Shown: positions 26,851 to 35,758 of the stretch, piece by piece | Layout: every line of letters begins with the position of its first letter | Position numbering within the stretch: the stretch's first letter is position 1 | Origin: Kribbella italica | GTDB taxonomy: Bacteria; Actinomycetota; Actinomycetes; Propionibacteriales; Kribbellaceae | DNA length: 64,000 nt | Direction: 5' to 3' | Assembly (NCBI RefSeq): GCF_014205135.1 | Contig: NZ_JACHMY010000001.1 | Span: forward strand, 8,804,001 to 8,868,000 | Notes under the pieces: model-generated | Told to the model about the DNA's origin: nothing | Seen by the model: the letters and a program-made list of their open reading frames with translations, nothing else | Database searches by the model: none | Translations under genes and position numbers: made by a program

Positions 26851-26858
26851 ATGAGGTC

Positions 26859-27161
26859 ATGGCGGCACTTCACCACCCAGACGCCGAGCGAATTGAACTG
26901 GTCGATGTGCTCGCGGCCCTAGGGCACCCCGTTCGCATGGAGATCGTGCGCGCGTTGGCCACCGGGTCGGAGGTCTTCTGTGGCGAGATCCTTCCTGGCG
27001 TCCCCCGATCGTCACTGACTCATCACTGGCGGGCGCTGCGCGAGAGCGGAGTGATCGAGCAGCGTCCCTCCGGGCGCAAGCTGTACCTCACCTTGCGCCG
27101 CGAAGATCTCGACATGCGGTTCCCGGGTCTGCTCGAAGTCGTCCTCGCTGACAACTCCTAG
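26859..27161 (+). CDS. ArsR-type winged-helix regulator
   Basis: A 100-residue single-domain repressor. ALGHPVRMEIVRAL is the ArsR dimer/HTH entry and RSSLTHHWRALRESGVIEQR the recognition helix and wing. No ArsR metal-binding CxC motif is present (one Cys, residue 44), so it probably senses an organic ligand or redox state. It is divergent from the hydrolase-aquaporin operon across a region full of GTACG dyads. Confidence 0.88.
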   Translation: MAALHHPDAERIELVDVLAALGHPVRMEIVRALATGSEVFCGEILPGVPRSSLTHHWRALRESGVIEQRPSGRKLYLTLRREDLDMRFPGLLEVVLADNS

Positions 27162-27440
27162 GCCTGTTCCAGGCACGGCGTGATCGTGTACTGCTGTGAG
27201 TCGAATCGATCCTGGCCGGATGCGATTACGCGGGAGCCGTCGGGCTGAGCGCGCTTCCGATCAATAGTGATCGGTCATCCGGAGGTGTGCACGGCGAGGT
27301 GCCCGTGCGCACACCGCTCCGGCAGTGGGTCATCGAGACCTGACGCCCGCAGCGTTGCCGAAATGGCAACGTTCTTTGCGACGGTCGCCATAGCGCGGCA
27401 GAGTGATGGCGTGCCGAGTCCGATGAAGGAGAACAGGTCG

Positions 27441-28847
27441 ATGACCTTGCCTGATATAGCTTCTGATACTAAGAGCAGATCGAAGTGGTTTGCGCTGGCG
27501 GCGATCACCACAGCCACTTTGATGGTTGTCTTGGACGCAACCGTGATCAACATAGCTTTGCCGCAGATGCAGCGTGAGCTGGGCTTGAGTGACGTCGGCC
27601 GCGGCTGGGCAGTGACAGCGTACGCAATCACTTTTGGCGGACTGCTCCTGCTGGGCGGTCGGATCGCCGACTACGCCGGACGTAAGCGTACCTTGATGAT
27701 TTCGCTCGTCGTTTTCGGTCTGGCATCGTTGGCGGGCGGCCTCGCGACCACTCCTGCTGTGCTGATCGCGGCCAGAGCCGTGCAAGGCGTAGCTGCCGCC
27801 GCACTGGCGCCTTCCGCGCTGTCCTTGCTGTCGGCCACTTTTGTCGAGACCCGCGAGCGGGCCAAAGCCTTCGCGATCTACACCGCAGCGGGAGGTAGCG
27901 GCGGCGGTATGGGCTTGGTGATCGGGGGTGTGCTGACGGACTACCTCAGCTGGCGCTGGTCGATGTTCATCAACGTCGTCTTCGCGGCCATCGCGCTTGG
28001 CATCGGTCTTCTGACCTTGACCGAGTCCCGCGCCAGCGGCCGTCGTCGCTACGACGTGCTTGGCGCGATCTTGGCCGTCGGCGCGACCACCGGCTTGGTG
28101 GCGGCCCTGACGTTGGCAGGCGAGAGCGGTTGGACCTCGCCGACCCCCATCATCTTGCTGGTCGCGGCTTTGGCTTTGCTGACGGCTTTCGTTTTCTGGC
28201 AGAAGCGAGGCCAGGAACCGCTCCTCCCACTTCACGTCCTCACCGATCGAAACCGCGCCGGCGCGTTCCTGATCACCGGTCTCGCCATGGCGTCGATGTT
28301 TGGAATGTTTCTGCTGCTGCCGTACTACTTCCAGGATCACCTGAGCTACAGCCCGCTACAGGCCGGCCTAGCCTTGGTTCCCTTCAGTATCGTCCTGGTC
28401 GCCGCGGCACTAAGTGTGCCACGGCTTCACGCCCGGGTCGGAGCAAAAGCACTCGCCGTCATCGGCCTGTCGGTGGCGACGATCGGAATGGGAATGCTGT
28501 CCCAGCTGTCTGGATCGCCAGGGCTGCTCGGCGGCACGCTGCCAGTGACGATTCTGTTGGGGTTGGGACTCGGCCTCGCGCTGACGCCGCTGAATAACCA
28601 CGCCGTTTCCGGGGTCGATCCGTCTGATGTAGGTGTGGCCAGCGCCGTTCTCAACGTCGCGCAACAGGTCGGCGGGGCAGTGGGCGTTGCCCTCCTGAAC
28701 ACCGTTTACGTCAACATTGCCGGCAACCACACCGGCATCACGTTCTCTATGCCCGCCTTGCAGACAACCTTCATCGTCGGCGCCGCGGTCCTTGCTCTAA
28801 CAGTCCCTGTTGCCGCCGTTCTCCTCCGGAACGAGCGGAACTCATGA
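27441..28847 (+). CDS. MFS drug exporter, DHA2/EmrB-QacA family
   Basis: A 468-residue transporter with about 14 hydrophobic segments. Family motifs: VLDATVINIALPQM in segment 1, GGRIADYAGRKRT (motif A) and the Gly-rich AAGGSGGGMGLVIGGVL (motif C of antiporters). AGGAGAA lies 8-14 bases before ATG 27441. It would export a drug or toxic metabolite by proton antiport. The 279 bases between the ArsR gene and this start show no gene. Confidence 0.92.
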   Translation: MTLPDIASDTKSRSKWFALAAITTATLMVVLDATVINIALPQMQRELGLSDVGRGWAVTAYAITFGGLLLLGGRIADYAGRKRTLMISLVVFGLASLAGGLATTPAVLIAARAVQGVAAAALAPSALSLLSATFVETRERAKAFAIYTAAGGSGGGMGLVIGGVLTDYLSWRWSMFINVVFAAIALGIGLLTLTESRASGRRRYDVLGAILAVGATTGLVAALTLAGESGWTSPTPIILLVAALALLTAFVFWQKRGQEPLLPLHVLTDRNRAGAFLITGLAMASMFGMFLLLPYYFQDHLSYSPLQAGLALVPFSIVLVAAALSVPRLHARVGAKALAVIGLSVATIGMGMLSQLSGSPGLLGGTLPVTILLGLGLGLALTPLNNHAVSGVDPSDVGVASAVLNVAQQVGGAVGVALLNTVYVNIAGNHTGITFSMPALQTTFIVGAAVLALTVPVAAVLLRNERNS

Positions 28848-29010
28848 AACTGCGCCGGTATTGCGCCATCGCCGCCGACTGACGAAGTTCTTTCTCTGGA
28901 GGAGCAGAAGGCGCTTGAGAACGCGGCTGGTTGCCAGGTTGGGGCGAACGCAGCGACCTACTCATCGGTCGGCGTCAGTCCTTCAGGTTCGGTACTGCCG
29001 AAAATCCAGT

Positions 29011-29047
29011 CCGAGGTCATCGGCTGAGCACCAGCTGATGACCTCGG
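29011..29047. terminator. Strong hairpin between convergent genes
   Basis: CCGAGGTCATC (29011-29021) pairs perfectly with GATGACCTCGG (29037-29047). Continuing through one G-U pair and GCT/AGC gives a 15-bp stem with a 7-base loop. It lies in the 519-bp gap between the exporter and the convergent FprA gene; no gene is visible in the rest of that gap. No T-run follows, which is common for actinobacterial terminators. Confidence 0.5.
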
Positions 29048-29366
29048 CCCGGCCGGCCCTCCGATCTGTCGCACCGCTCGTTGTCGGTCGCATGCCAGGG
29101 TTTGCTCGCGGATCCGTCGGCAGGTGCGGAGGAGGCTCTGCGTGTTCACGCCGCCGACGTCGAAGCAGATACTCAGGGCATCGCTACGAGCGGGCTCACC
29201 GCGAACGATGCGATCACGGTCATAGTCGTGGCTCGGCTAGGCATGTTGGCCATGGATTCGATGTGCGCGGGCGGTTGTTGTGGACACCAGTCGGCACGTG
29301 ACAGGGTGGGGACGCGGCCTGGTGCGTCCTGGAGGAAGTTGTTGCCGGATAGCGTGGCCCTTACGG

Positions 29367-30749
29367 TCATCGTCGCTGAGATCCACGTGCGGTGTCAGGT
29401 GAAGCAGGCGTCCTTCCGATAGTGGTCAGCTCTTTGCGGCTGATGATCTTGATCCGGTGGCGGCCACGATCAGCTCCGAGCTGTTGTTCTGCCGCGTCGA
29501 TGCGCAACCAGCCGTCCCAGTCGATGTGGTGCTGGCAGTGCGCGTCGACGATCCTTTCGATATCCACTGGTTCCGTCTGCCTGGTATAGCGGCCGATCTG
29601 GTCAAGCAGAGTCTCGATTGTTTGCCGGGCATCGGACTTGGTGGAGCCGATCAGGCCGACCGGGCCGCGCTTGATCCAGCCGGTGGCGAAAAGTCCGGGG
29701 ATGTTGTTGCCGTTCTCGTCGGTGACGGCACCGTCTCGGTGTGGGACCGTGCGGGCGGCATGGTCGAAAGGTACTCCCGGCAGTGGAGTGCTGGCGTAGC
29801 CGATCGCGCGATAAACGGCTTGTACCTGGTGGTCGACGAATGTACCTGATGGGGTTACGTGGCCATAGCCATCCGGTGTCATCCGCTCCATCCGGAGCCC
29901 CTCGACTTTGTCGCTCCCGAGGATCGCGACCGGAGCCTGATAGAAGTGCAGATGGACCCGCCGAGACGCGGTGCGTTCAGAGTCGGCGATGGCCGCCCAA
30001 CCACGCATCGTTTCCACGACATGCCGAGTCGGGGCGAACTGCCTGGTCATCCGCTCGATGTGTGGGTCGGCTTCGAGGTCGGCAGGATCAACGACGATGT
30101 CGACGTCGTGCTGCTGGCCGAGCTCACGCATCTCGGTCGGTGAGAACCGGACGTCGGCAGGTCCGCGGCGAGCGAACAGGTGCAGGTCGCGGATCGGGTT
30201 CGCGGCGAGGCTGCTGTGGACGTTGTCGGAGATGTCGGTCTCGAGCAAGGTGTGAGCGTGCTTGATCAGCATACGGCTCACGTCGAGGGCGACGTTGCCG
30301 GCGCCGATGACACCGACTGACTCCGCTTCGAGGGGCCACAAGGTCGGGACGTCCGGGTGTCCGTCGTACCAGGAGACGAAGTCGGCGGCTCCAAATGAAC
30401 CAGGTAGTTCGACTCCTGGGATGTTCAGCGGGACGTCGGTGATGGCCCCGGTAGCAATGATCACCGCGTCATAGGCACTGCGGAGTTCATCGACGGTGAG
30501 ATCGGTGCCGATGTCGATGTTGCACAGGAGCCGGAGGCGCCCAGCTTCCAGCATGACGTGGAGCGACTCGATGATCTTCTTGATCCGAGGATGGTCCGGG
30601 GATACTCCGTAACGGACGAGTCCGTAGGGGGCGGGCAGCTTTTCGAACAGGTCCACCCGAGCATCGGGCACAAGTTGAATAAGGATGTCGGCGGCATAGA
30701 TGCCGGCGGGTCCGGCGCCGACGACGGCGACGCGAAGGGGTGCGGACAA
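29367..30749 (-). CDS. fprA: FprA-type ferredoxin-NADP+ reductase (copy 1)
   Basis: A 460-residue adrenodoxin-reductase-like flavoenzyme that passes electrons from NADPH to ferredoxin. FAD motif: VVGAGPAGIYAADIL near residue 10; LPAPYGLVRYGVSPDHP is family-specific; the NADP motif is GVIGAGNVALDVSRML. The C-terminus has ATGWIKRGPVGLIGSTKSDA. A second intact copy at 50837-52216 is highly similar over the whole length. The promoter at 30874-30904 has a SoxR/MerR architecture. It could reduce the ferredoxin of the 16.5-kb P450. Confidence 0.93.
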   Translation of the reverse strand: MSAPLRVAVVGAGPAGIYAADILIQLVPDARVDLFEKLPAPYGLVRYGVSPDHPRIKKIIESLHVMLEAGRLRLLCNIDIGTDLTVDELRSAYDAVIIATGAITDVPLNIPGVELPGSFGAADFVSWYDGHPDVPTLWPLEAESVGVIGAGNVALDVSRMLIKHAHTLLETDISDNVHSSLAANPIRDLHLFARRGPADVRFSPTEMRELGQQHDVDIVVDPADLEADPHIERMTRQFAPTRHVVETMRGWAAIADSERTASRRVHLHFYQAPVAILGSDKVEGLRMERMTPDGYGHVTPSGTFVDHQVQAVYRAIGYASTPLPGVPFDHAARTVPHRDGAVTDENGNNIPGLFATGWIKRGPVGLIGSTKSDARQTIETLLDQIGRYTRQTEPVDIERIVDAHCQHHIDWDGWLRIDAAEQQLGADRGRHRIKIISRKELTTIGRTPASPDTARGSQRR

Positions 30750-30873
30750 GGGAAAGGCTCCTAGAGGCTTGGTGAGTCAGCTGTACTTCTTGAGGATCGC
30801 GAGCGCGTGGTGATGTGACGCAGGGCCGGCTCTTGACCGTCCGGAGGCGCGGCTCGCAGCGGTCTGGCACTAG

Positions 30874-30904
30874 ATGCTAAAAGTTCAACCGCTCTTGAAA
30901 GCAA
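30874..30904 (-). promoter_or_regulatory. MerR/SoxR-type promoter of fprA copy 1 (19-bp spacer)
   Basis: Read on the minus strand: TTGCTT (-35), a 19-base spacer and TAGCAT (-10). A TTCAA-N6-TTGAA dyad (30884-30899) fills the spacer. A dyad inside an overlong 19-bp spacer is the hallmark of promoters activated by MerR-family proteins such as SoxR. The fprA copy 2 promoter has the same plan. Confidence 0.55.
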
Positions 30905-30974
30905 GCCCCATCGCACGAGTGAGCTCGCTCACAGCGACCTTCGCAGCCGGTGGTACACAACGAGGAGCTGATGC

Positions 30975-31709
30975 TCATCGGCTTGCTGCAACAAGCAAGG
31001 TCGGCAGGACTGCGAAGAAGCGGTCACGGTGACCACGCTCGACCTGCTCGGTCAGCCAGCTGTTGGCTTCACCACGGGTGATTAACGACTTGGTGACCGC
31101 AGCCTCAGCTGCAGTCTTGAGTTGTCCGCTCAATCTCTGGTAGTCCGTGATCACCTCGGTGTGAACATCCACCTGCGCGCCGGAAAAGCCGACATCGAGG
31201 AGAACATTCCGGTAGCTCCGCGCGGCTCGAGGGAAGGTCAAGCGGGACTCAAGGCCAAGGCCGATCACGTCGGTGAGATCGTGATCGTCGCTATCCATCA
31301 AGAAGAAGCCGTAGTCTGGCCCGACGAGCACGATTCGACCGCCGGGTCGCAGGACGCGCCGAGCCTCAACCAAAGTCGCTCGAAGATCGCTGATCAAGGG
31401 GAAGTGCGGGGAAGTGCGGTAGCCGTCGAGGGTTCCGTCCTTCAGGGGCAGTCGATCCGCTGGTGCGACGTTTAGTGGCGCGTTGGGATCGAAGGCCAGA
31501 GCGCTCGTCACGACCGCAGGATCGGTGTCGACGCCGATCGTTCTGATCTGGGCGCGAATCAGCTGACCGAGCGCTTGCTCGTTGCCACGGTCGACGTCAT
31601 CGAGGAAGCGGTCACCTGGGCCGAGCTTCAGCAGCTCGAACGACTTCACCTGCAAAGCAATCACGTCGGGCCTCATCTCGATGAGGTCGGGCTGCGCGGA
31701 CTCATCCAT
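30975..31709 (-). CDS. Class I SAM-dependent methyltransferase-like protein with degenerate motif I
   Basis: About 244 residues from ATG 31709; an in-frame ATG at 31736 is also possible, and neither has a clear ribosome binding site. Motif II-IV text is present (RTIGVDTDPAVV, EARRVLRPGGRIVLVGPDYG), placing it among methyltransferase type-11-like proteins. The Gly-rich SAM loop, usually DVGCGTG, reads DDVDRGNEQ, so cofactor binding may be lost. It is divergent from the Tat amidohydrolase. Confidence 0.65.
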   Translation of the reverse strand: MDESAQPDLIEMRPDVIALQVKSFELLKLGPGDRFLDDVDRGNEQALGQLIRAQIRTIGVDTDPAVVTSALAFDPNAPLNVAPADRLPLKDGTLDGYRTSPHFPLISDLRATLVEARRVLRPGGRIVLVGPDYGFFLMDSDDHDLTDVIGLGLESRLTFPRAARSYRNVLLDVGFSGAQVDVHTEVITDYQRLSGQLKTAAEAAVTKSLITRGEANSWLTEQVERGHRDRFFAVLPTLLVAASR

Positions 31710-31804
31710 GACGCTACGGTCCAACCTCAAGTGCACATGAAGTCAACAAACTGACCACCGCAACCGGTCGTTGGGGGCAGGAGCCTGCATCTAGCGGCTA
31801 AAAC

Positions 31805-31833
31805 TTGCCTGCGCAGGCAGATAATTCTATGAT
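31805..31833 (+). promoter_or_regulatory. Promoter with overlapping dyad, upstream of the Tat amidohydrolase
   Basis: TTGCCT (31805-31810), 17 bases, TATGAT (31828-31833) form a good sigma-70-type promoter about 60 bases before the gene. The -35 box is part of TTGCCTGCGCAGGCAG (31805-31820), containing the perfect palindrome TGCCTGCGCAGGCA. It matches the dyad upstream of the LLM operon, so both may be repressed by the same MarR protein. Confidence 0.6.
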
Positions 31834-31896
31834 TCAAACATTAACTACTAGGCGATCGAACGACCTTGTCCGGTCCCGAAGTCGTGAGGAGAACCG

Positions 31897-33435
31897 ATGT
31901 CCCTGAGTGATGAGCCATCGTCGGCCACCCCGAGCCCGGACGGTGCCGCGCCCGCTCCGCAATGGTCACGACGCAAACTGCTGCAGCGCGCGGGGGCGGC
32001 GGGTGCCGCGGTCGCCGCGACGACCGTTGTCCCGACGGCAAGCGCGACCACTACGCGGTCGCGAGAAGTCGATCTACGCCCTGGCCGGCCGTTGCTCCTG
32101 CGTGGAGGAACTGTCATTACGATGGATCCGGCGCGGGGTGTAGTGCCGAGGGCCGACGTGCTGGTGATTGACGGGCGCATTGCCGCGATCGGACGGCGTC
32201 TGCGAGCTCCTGCCGACGCCGCCGTGCTTGACCTGCAGGGCAAGCTGGTCCAGCCAGGCATGATCGATACCCACCGGCACATGTGGCAGACGGTCCTGCG
32301 CGGGATCGCCGCTGATTGGACACTCGGCAACTACGTCGACCTGATGTTCGGTCGCTTCGGACCGCTGTTCACGCCCGATGACGTGTACGCCGGCAGCTTG
32401 CTGGGGGCGATCGAAGCGGTCGACAGCGGTACAACCACCGTCGTGGACTGGTCGCACAATATGCGCACCCCTCAGCATGCCGACGCGGTGGTCGACGCGC
32501 TGCTGGACTCCGGTGCACGCGCCAGGCTTGCCTACGGCAACTACGCCGAGCCGGCGCAGGACTGGGTTCTGCGCGGTGACATCGACCGGTTGCGATCGGA
32601 GCGGTTCCCGACCGCCGACGAGCGGGTCACCTTGCAGATCGCGCTCGACGTGTTCACCGCCGACTTCCCCGAGCGGCCGGCCTGGACTTGGGCCCGCGAC
32701 CGCGGGTTCGAAATCACCACCCATGCCGGCGTCGTGGGCCGGCAGCCCGCCGACCTGCCGGAGAGGTTGCGTGACGCCGGCTTACTGCTGCCGAGCACGA
32801 CATATGTGCACGCGACAACTTTCACGGACGAGTCGTACCGACTGATCGCTGAAAGTGGGGGGACAGCCTCGGTGGCGGCGGAAAGCGACTTGCACGGCGG
32901 GCAAGGGTATCCTCCCACCGAGAAGTTGCGGAGGTACGGCATTCCCACCAGTCTGTCGGTGGACACCGTGACCTGGTTCAGCGGTGACATGTTCCACGCC
33001 ATGCGCGCGACGCTGGCCGCGGACCGAGGCCTGGCGCATCTGCGCGCTCACGAGCAGGGAGGGCTCGTGGACATCAACGAACTGCGGGCACTGGACGTGC
33101 TTGCTCACGCCACCATCGGTGGTGCCCGGTCGATGGGACTGCAGGATCAGCTCGGATCGCTGACCCCCGGGAAACGCGCCGACATCGTCGTACTCGACAC
33201 TTCGTCGCCGCACATGACGCCGATGATCAACCCGGTCGGTGCGGCCGTTCTGCAGGCGTCGACGTCCGATGTGGACACAGTGGTGGTAGGCGGGCGGGTC
33301 GTCAAGCGCAACGGTGAGCTGCTCGGCAACGGCTTCGCGCGAGCGCGGCGATTGGCCGACGCGAGCCGCGACCGCCTGCGAGCCGCTGCGGGAGAGAAAT
33401 TGTGGCGCGAGGCGCTCAACCCGTCAGGGCGCTGA
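31897..33435 (+). CDS. Tat-exported amidohydrolase
   Basis: A 512-residue metal-dependent hydrolase of the cytosine/guanine-deaminase superfamily. GAGGAGA precedes the ATG. The N-terminus has a twin-arginine signal (WSRRKLLQRAG, residues 23-33) and an Ala-rich cleavage region, so it should be folded inside and exported. Metal residues: MIDTHRHMW, EITTHAGV, TTYVHATTF and LSVDTVTW with the final Asp. LGSLTPGKRADIVVLD is the family's C-terminal motif. A decayed copy is at 37.05-37.36 kb and a shorter cytoplasmic relative at 49.5 kb. Likely action: hydrolysis or deamination of a heterocycle outside the cell. Confidence 0.9.
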   Translation: MSLSDEPSSATPSPDGAAPAPQWSRRKLLQRAGAAGAAVAATTVVPTASATTTRSREVDLRPGRPLLLRGGTVITMDPARGVVPRADVLVIDGRIAAIGRRLRAPADAAVLDLQGKLVQPGMIDTHRHMWQTVLRGIAADWTLGNYVDLMFGRFGPLFTPDDVYAGSLLGAIEAVDSGTTTVVDWSHNMRTPQHADAVVDALLDSGARARLAYGNYAEPAQDWVLRGDIDRLRSERFPTADERVTLQIALDVFTADFPERPAWTWARDRGFEITTHAGVVGRQPADLPERLRDAGLLLPSTTYVHATTFTDESYRLIAESGGTASVAAESDLHGGQGYPPTEKLRRYGIPTSLSVDTVTWFSGDMFHAMRATLAADRGLAHLRAHEQGGLVDINELRALDVLAHATIGGARSMGLQDQLGSLTPGKRADIVVLDTSSPHMTPMINPVGAAVLQASTSDVDTVVVGGRVVKRNGELLGNGFARARRLADASRDRLRAAAGEKLWREALNPSGR

Positions 33436-33513
33436 CGGCACTGCAGGCTAGGGCGAATCTCTCGACCCAGCGGCTTTGGTCGATGCGTTAACCAACGCGG
33501 AAGTGGTGACCTG

Positions 33514-33975
33514 GTGAAAGAACCGTGGCTTGCGGGTGATGAGCAGCGGGCGTGGCCTAGCTACCTGCTGATGTGGAGTCACTGGAGACGCACCTCGCGC
33601 GCCATGTGCATCGCGAGTTCGCCCTGTCGGCGTCGGACTTCGAGATCCTGATGAACTTGTCCGAGGCCCCGACGGCACGGTTGCGGGCGCTCGAGCTTGG
33701 GGCAGGTGACTCAGTGGGAGAGGAGCTGGATGTCGCACCACCTGATCCGCATGGAGAAGCGTGGGCTGATCGAGCGGATCGCTCGTGACGCGCAGTATCC
33801 GGAGATCGGGACCAGTGAGCAGGGCTGGAGGTGGTTCGGGCCAGTGCACCGGCGTACGCGACGCTGATCCGCGAGCTGGTGTCGAGGCGCTCGGCACCAA
33901 CCGCTTGGTGACTCTTGGCGATACTGGTGACGAGGTTGTCCACCGCGGTCGAGAAGCACGACCAGTCCACTTCCC
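33514..33975 (+). pseudogene. MarR-family regulator, decayed by several frameshifts
   Basis: Pieces in shifting frames spell a MarR protein in order: KEPWLAGDEQRAWPSYLLM, ESLETHLARHVHREFALSAS, DFEILMNLSEAP, WMSHHLIRMEKRGLIERIA, ASAPAYATLIRELV, then VEALGTNRLVTLGD. At least four frame changes are needed, so the gene is dead. The nearby exporter and amidohydrolase suggest it once controlled one of them. I see nothing else in 33976-34165. Confidence 0.8.
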
Positions 33976-34165
33976 TCGCCCGAGGTGCGCGGCGAGGGAC
34001 GGTCGCCGCGTGTCCTGTCAGCGGCCGCCTGCCACATGGGCCAGATCCGCAAACTCATCCTCGATCACATTCCAGCCGGCCAGCTGCAAGCCCTCAGGGG
34101 CTTTTTGCGACCGGTCGCCGACCACCTCCACAAGAACACCTCGCGAATGAGCCTCGGCCGACGAG

Positions 34166-35758
34166 CTAGCCGACGTGCGCCCCGTCCGCGTTGGTCTCGC
34201 CCGGCTTCAGGTGTGTGGTCGTCCAGATGACCAGGGAGGCGATCAGCAGCAGGAACGACCCGACCAGGAAGGCGTGGGTGACTCCTTCGGTGAAGGTGGC
34301 TTGCAACAGTGCGCGTTCCACCGCGCCGGGATCGTCGGGCAGTGCCGCGGTGATCGGGCCGGCAACCTGTTCGGTGCGCTGGTCGGAGAAGTGCAGGGCG
34401 ACTGTGCTGAGTACGGCGAGACCGATTGATCCGCCGAGTTGCTGTGCGGCGTTGAACAGTCCTGAGCCGACGCCGGCGTCCTCCGGTGCGACTCGGTACA
34501 GCGACGCCGGAATGAGGCCGGCCAGCACCATGCCCATTCCGACGGCCATGGTGATCAAGTACGGAAACACGTCGCTCCAGTAGCTGACGTCTCCGCCGAC
34601 GGTGGTGCCGTTGCCGGCGGCCAGTACCGCGGCGGCCGGGCTGTCGTCCACCGAGAGCCGAGAGAACATCAGCATCGAGAAGGCCGCGAGCAGTGTGCCG
34701 ATGCCAGCGATGATCTGCGGCTGGACGCGGGCCATCAGTTTTCCTGCCATCGTGGCCGCGAGCACGATCCCGAGGGACAAGGGCAGGAACGAGATACCGG
34801 CCACCAGCGACCGGTAGCCGAGGATCTGCTGCACGAACAGGGTGAGAAAGTAGAACATGGCGAACATCGCGGCCATCGCGAGCGTCAACGCGATGTAACT
34901 GCCGGCGCGCACTCGGCTGCGGAAGATCCGCAGTGGCAGCAGAGGGTGCGCTACGTGTCGTTCTACCAGCACGAAGACGATGAGCAGCGCCGCGCTGGCG
35001 GCGAGGCTGACGACCGTACCGGAGTCGGCCCAGCCATGCCCTTCGCCTGCCCTGGTGAGGCCGTACACCAAAGCGCCCAGCCCCACCGTGCTCGTGAGTG
35101 CGCCGGGGACGTCGATCCGCCCGGGCCTGCGGGGCGACTCGCGTAGCAGCCTGGGGGCCAGGGCCGCGACGGTCAGCGCGATCGGCAGGTTGATCAGGAA
35201 CGTCAGGCGCCAGCCTCGAGTTCGAGTCCGAAGAAGCTGTCCAGGCCGGTCAGCCAGCCGCCGATGATCAGGCCGAATCCCGCGCCGGCGCCGGACATCG
35301 CGGCGTACAGCCGAAGGCCCGGTTGCGGGCCGCGCCCTGCGGAAAGGTCGTGGTGATCAGGGCGAGGGCCGCAGGGGCGATGAGAGCTGCGCTGGTGCCC
35401 TGAAGCGCTCGGGCGGTGATCAGAACAGGTTCGCTGCTGGCCAGCCCGCGAGGATGGAGGCAGCGGCGAATGCGGTCAGACCGGTCATCAGCATTCGCCG
35501 GTAGCCAAACAGGTCACCGAGTCTGCCGCCGAGTAGTAACAGTCCGCCGAAGGAGAGCGCATAGCCGATGATGAGCCAGGTGAGGCTGGCCTCGGACATG
35601 TCGAGGTCACTGCCGATGTAGGGCAGCGCGATGGTCACGATCGAGCCATCCACGATCAGTAACTGGGTGAGGGAGATGAGAGCCAGCGCCAGCCCGAGGT
35701 GCCGCGTCGTCGACGGTTGCTCCGCGCCGGGGGCTGAAGCGGAGTGGGCACCGGTCAC
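34166..35758 (-). pseudogene. MFS multidrug exporter (EmrB/QacA family) with three single-base frameshifts
   Basis: The minus strand encodes a 14-segment exporter of about 530 residues. Frame one runs from ATG 35758 (LIVDGSIVTIALPYIG, GGRLGDLFGYRRM) to a stop near 35420. Text then resumes as PVLITARALQGTSAALIAPA, as YAAMSGAGAGFGLIIGGWL, and as RLTFLINLPIALTVAAL up to the end at 34166. Each junction (near 35444, 35310 and 35215-35232) is explained by loss of one C or G from a short run. The ATG overlaps the stop of the upstream FAD oxidoreductase. Either a recent pseudogene or sequence error. Confidence 0.85.

Noticed and set aside
31826..31845. ATGATTCAAACATTAA as a fourth FadR-type site
   Set aside because: One extra base disrupts the 12-base dyad spacing seen at the three other sites, and it overlaps the promoter -10 box by chance.
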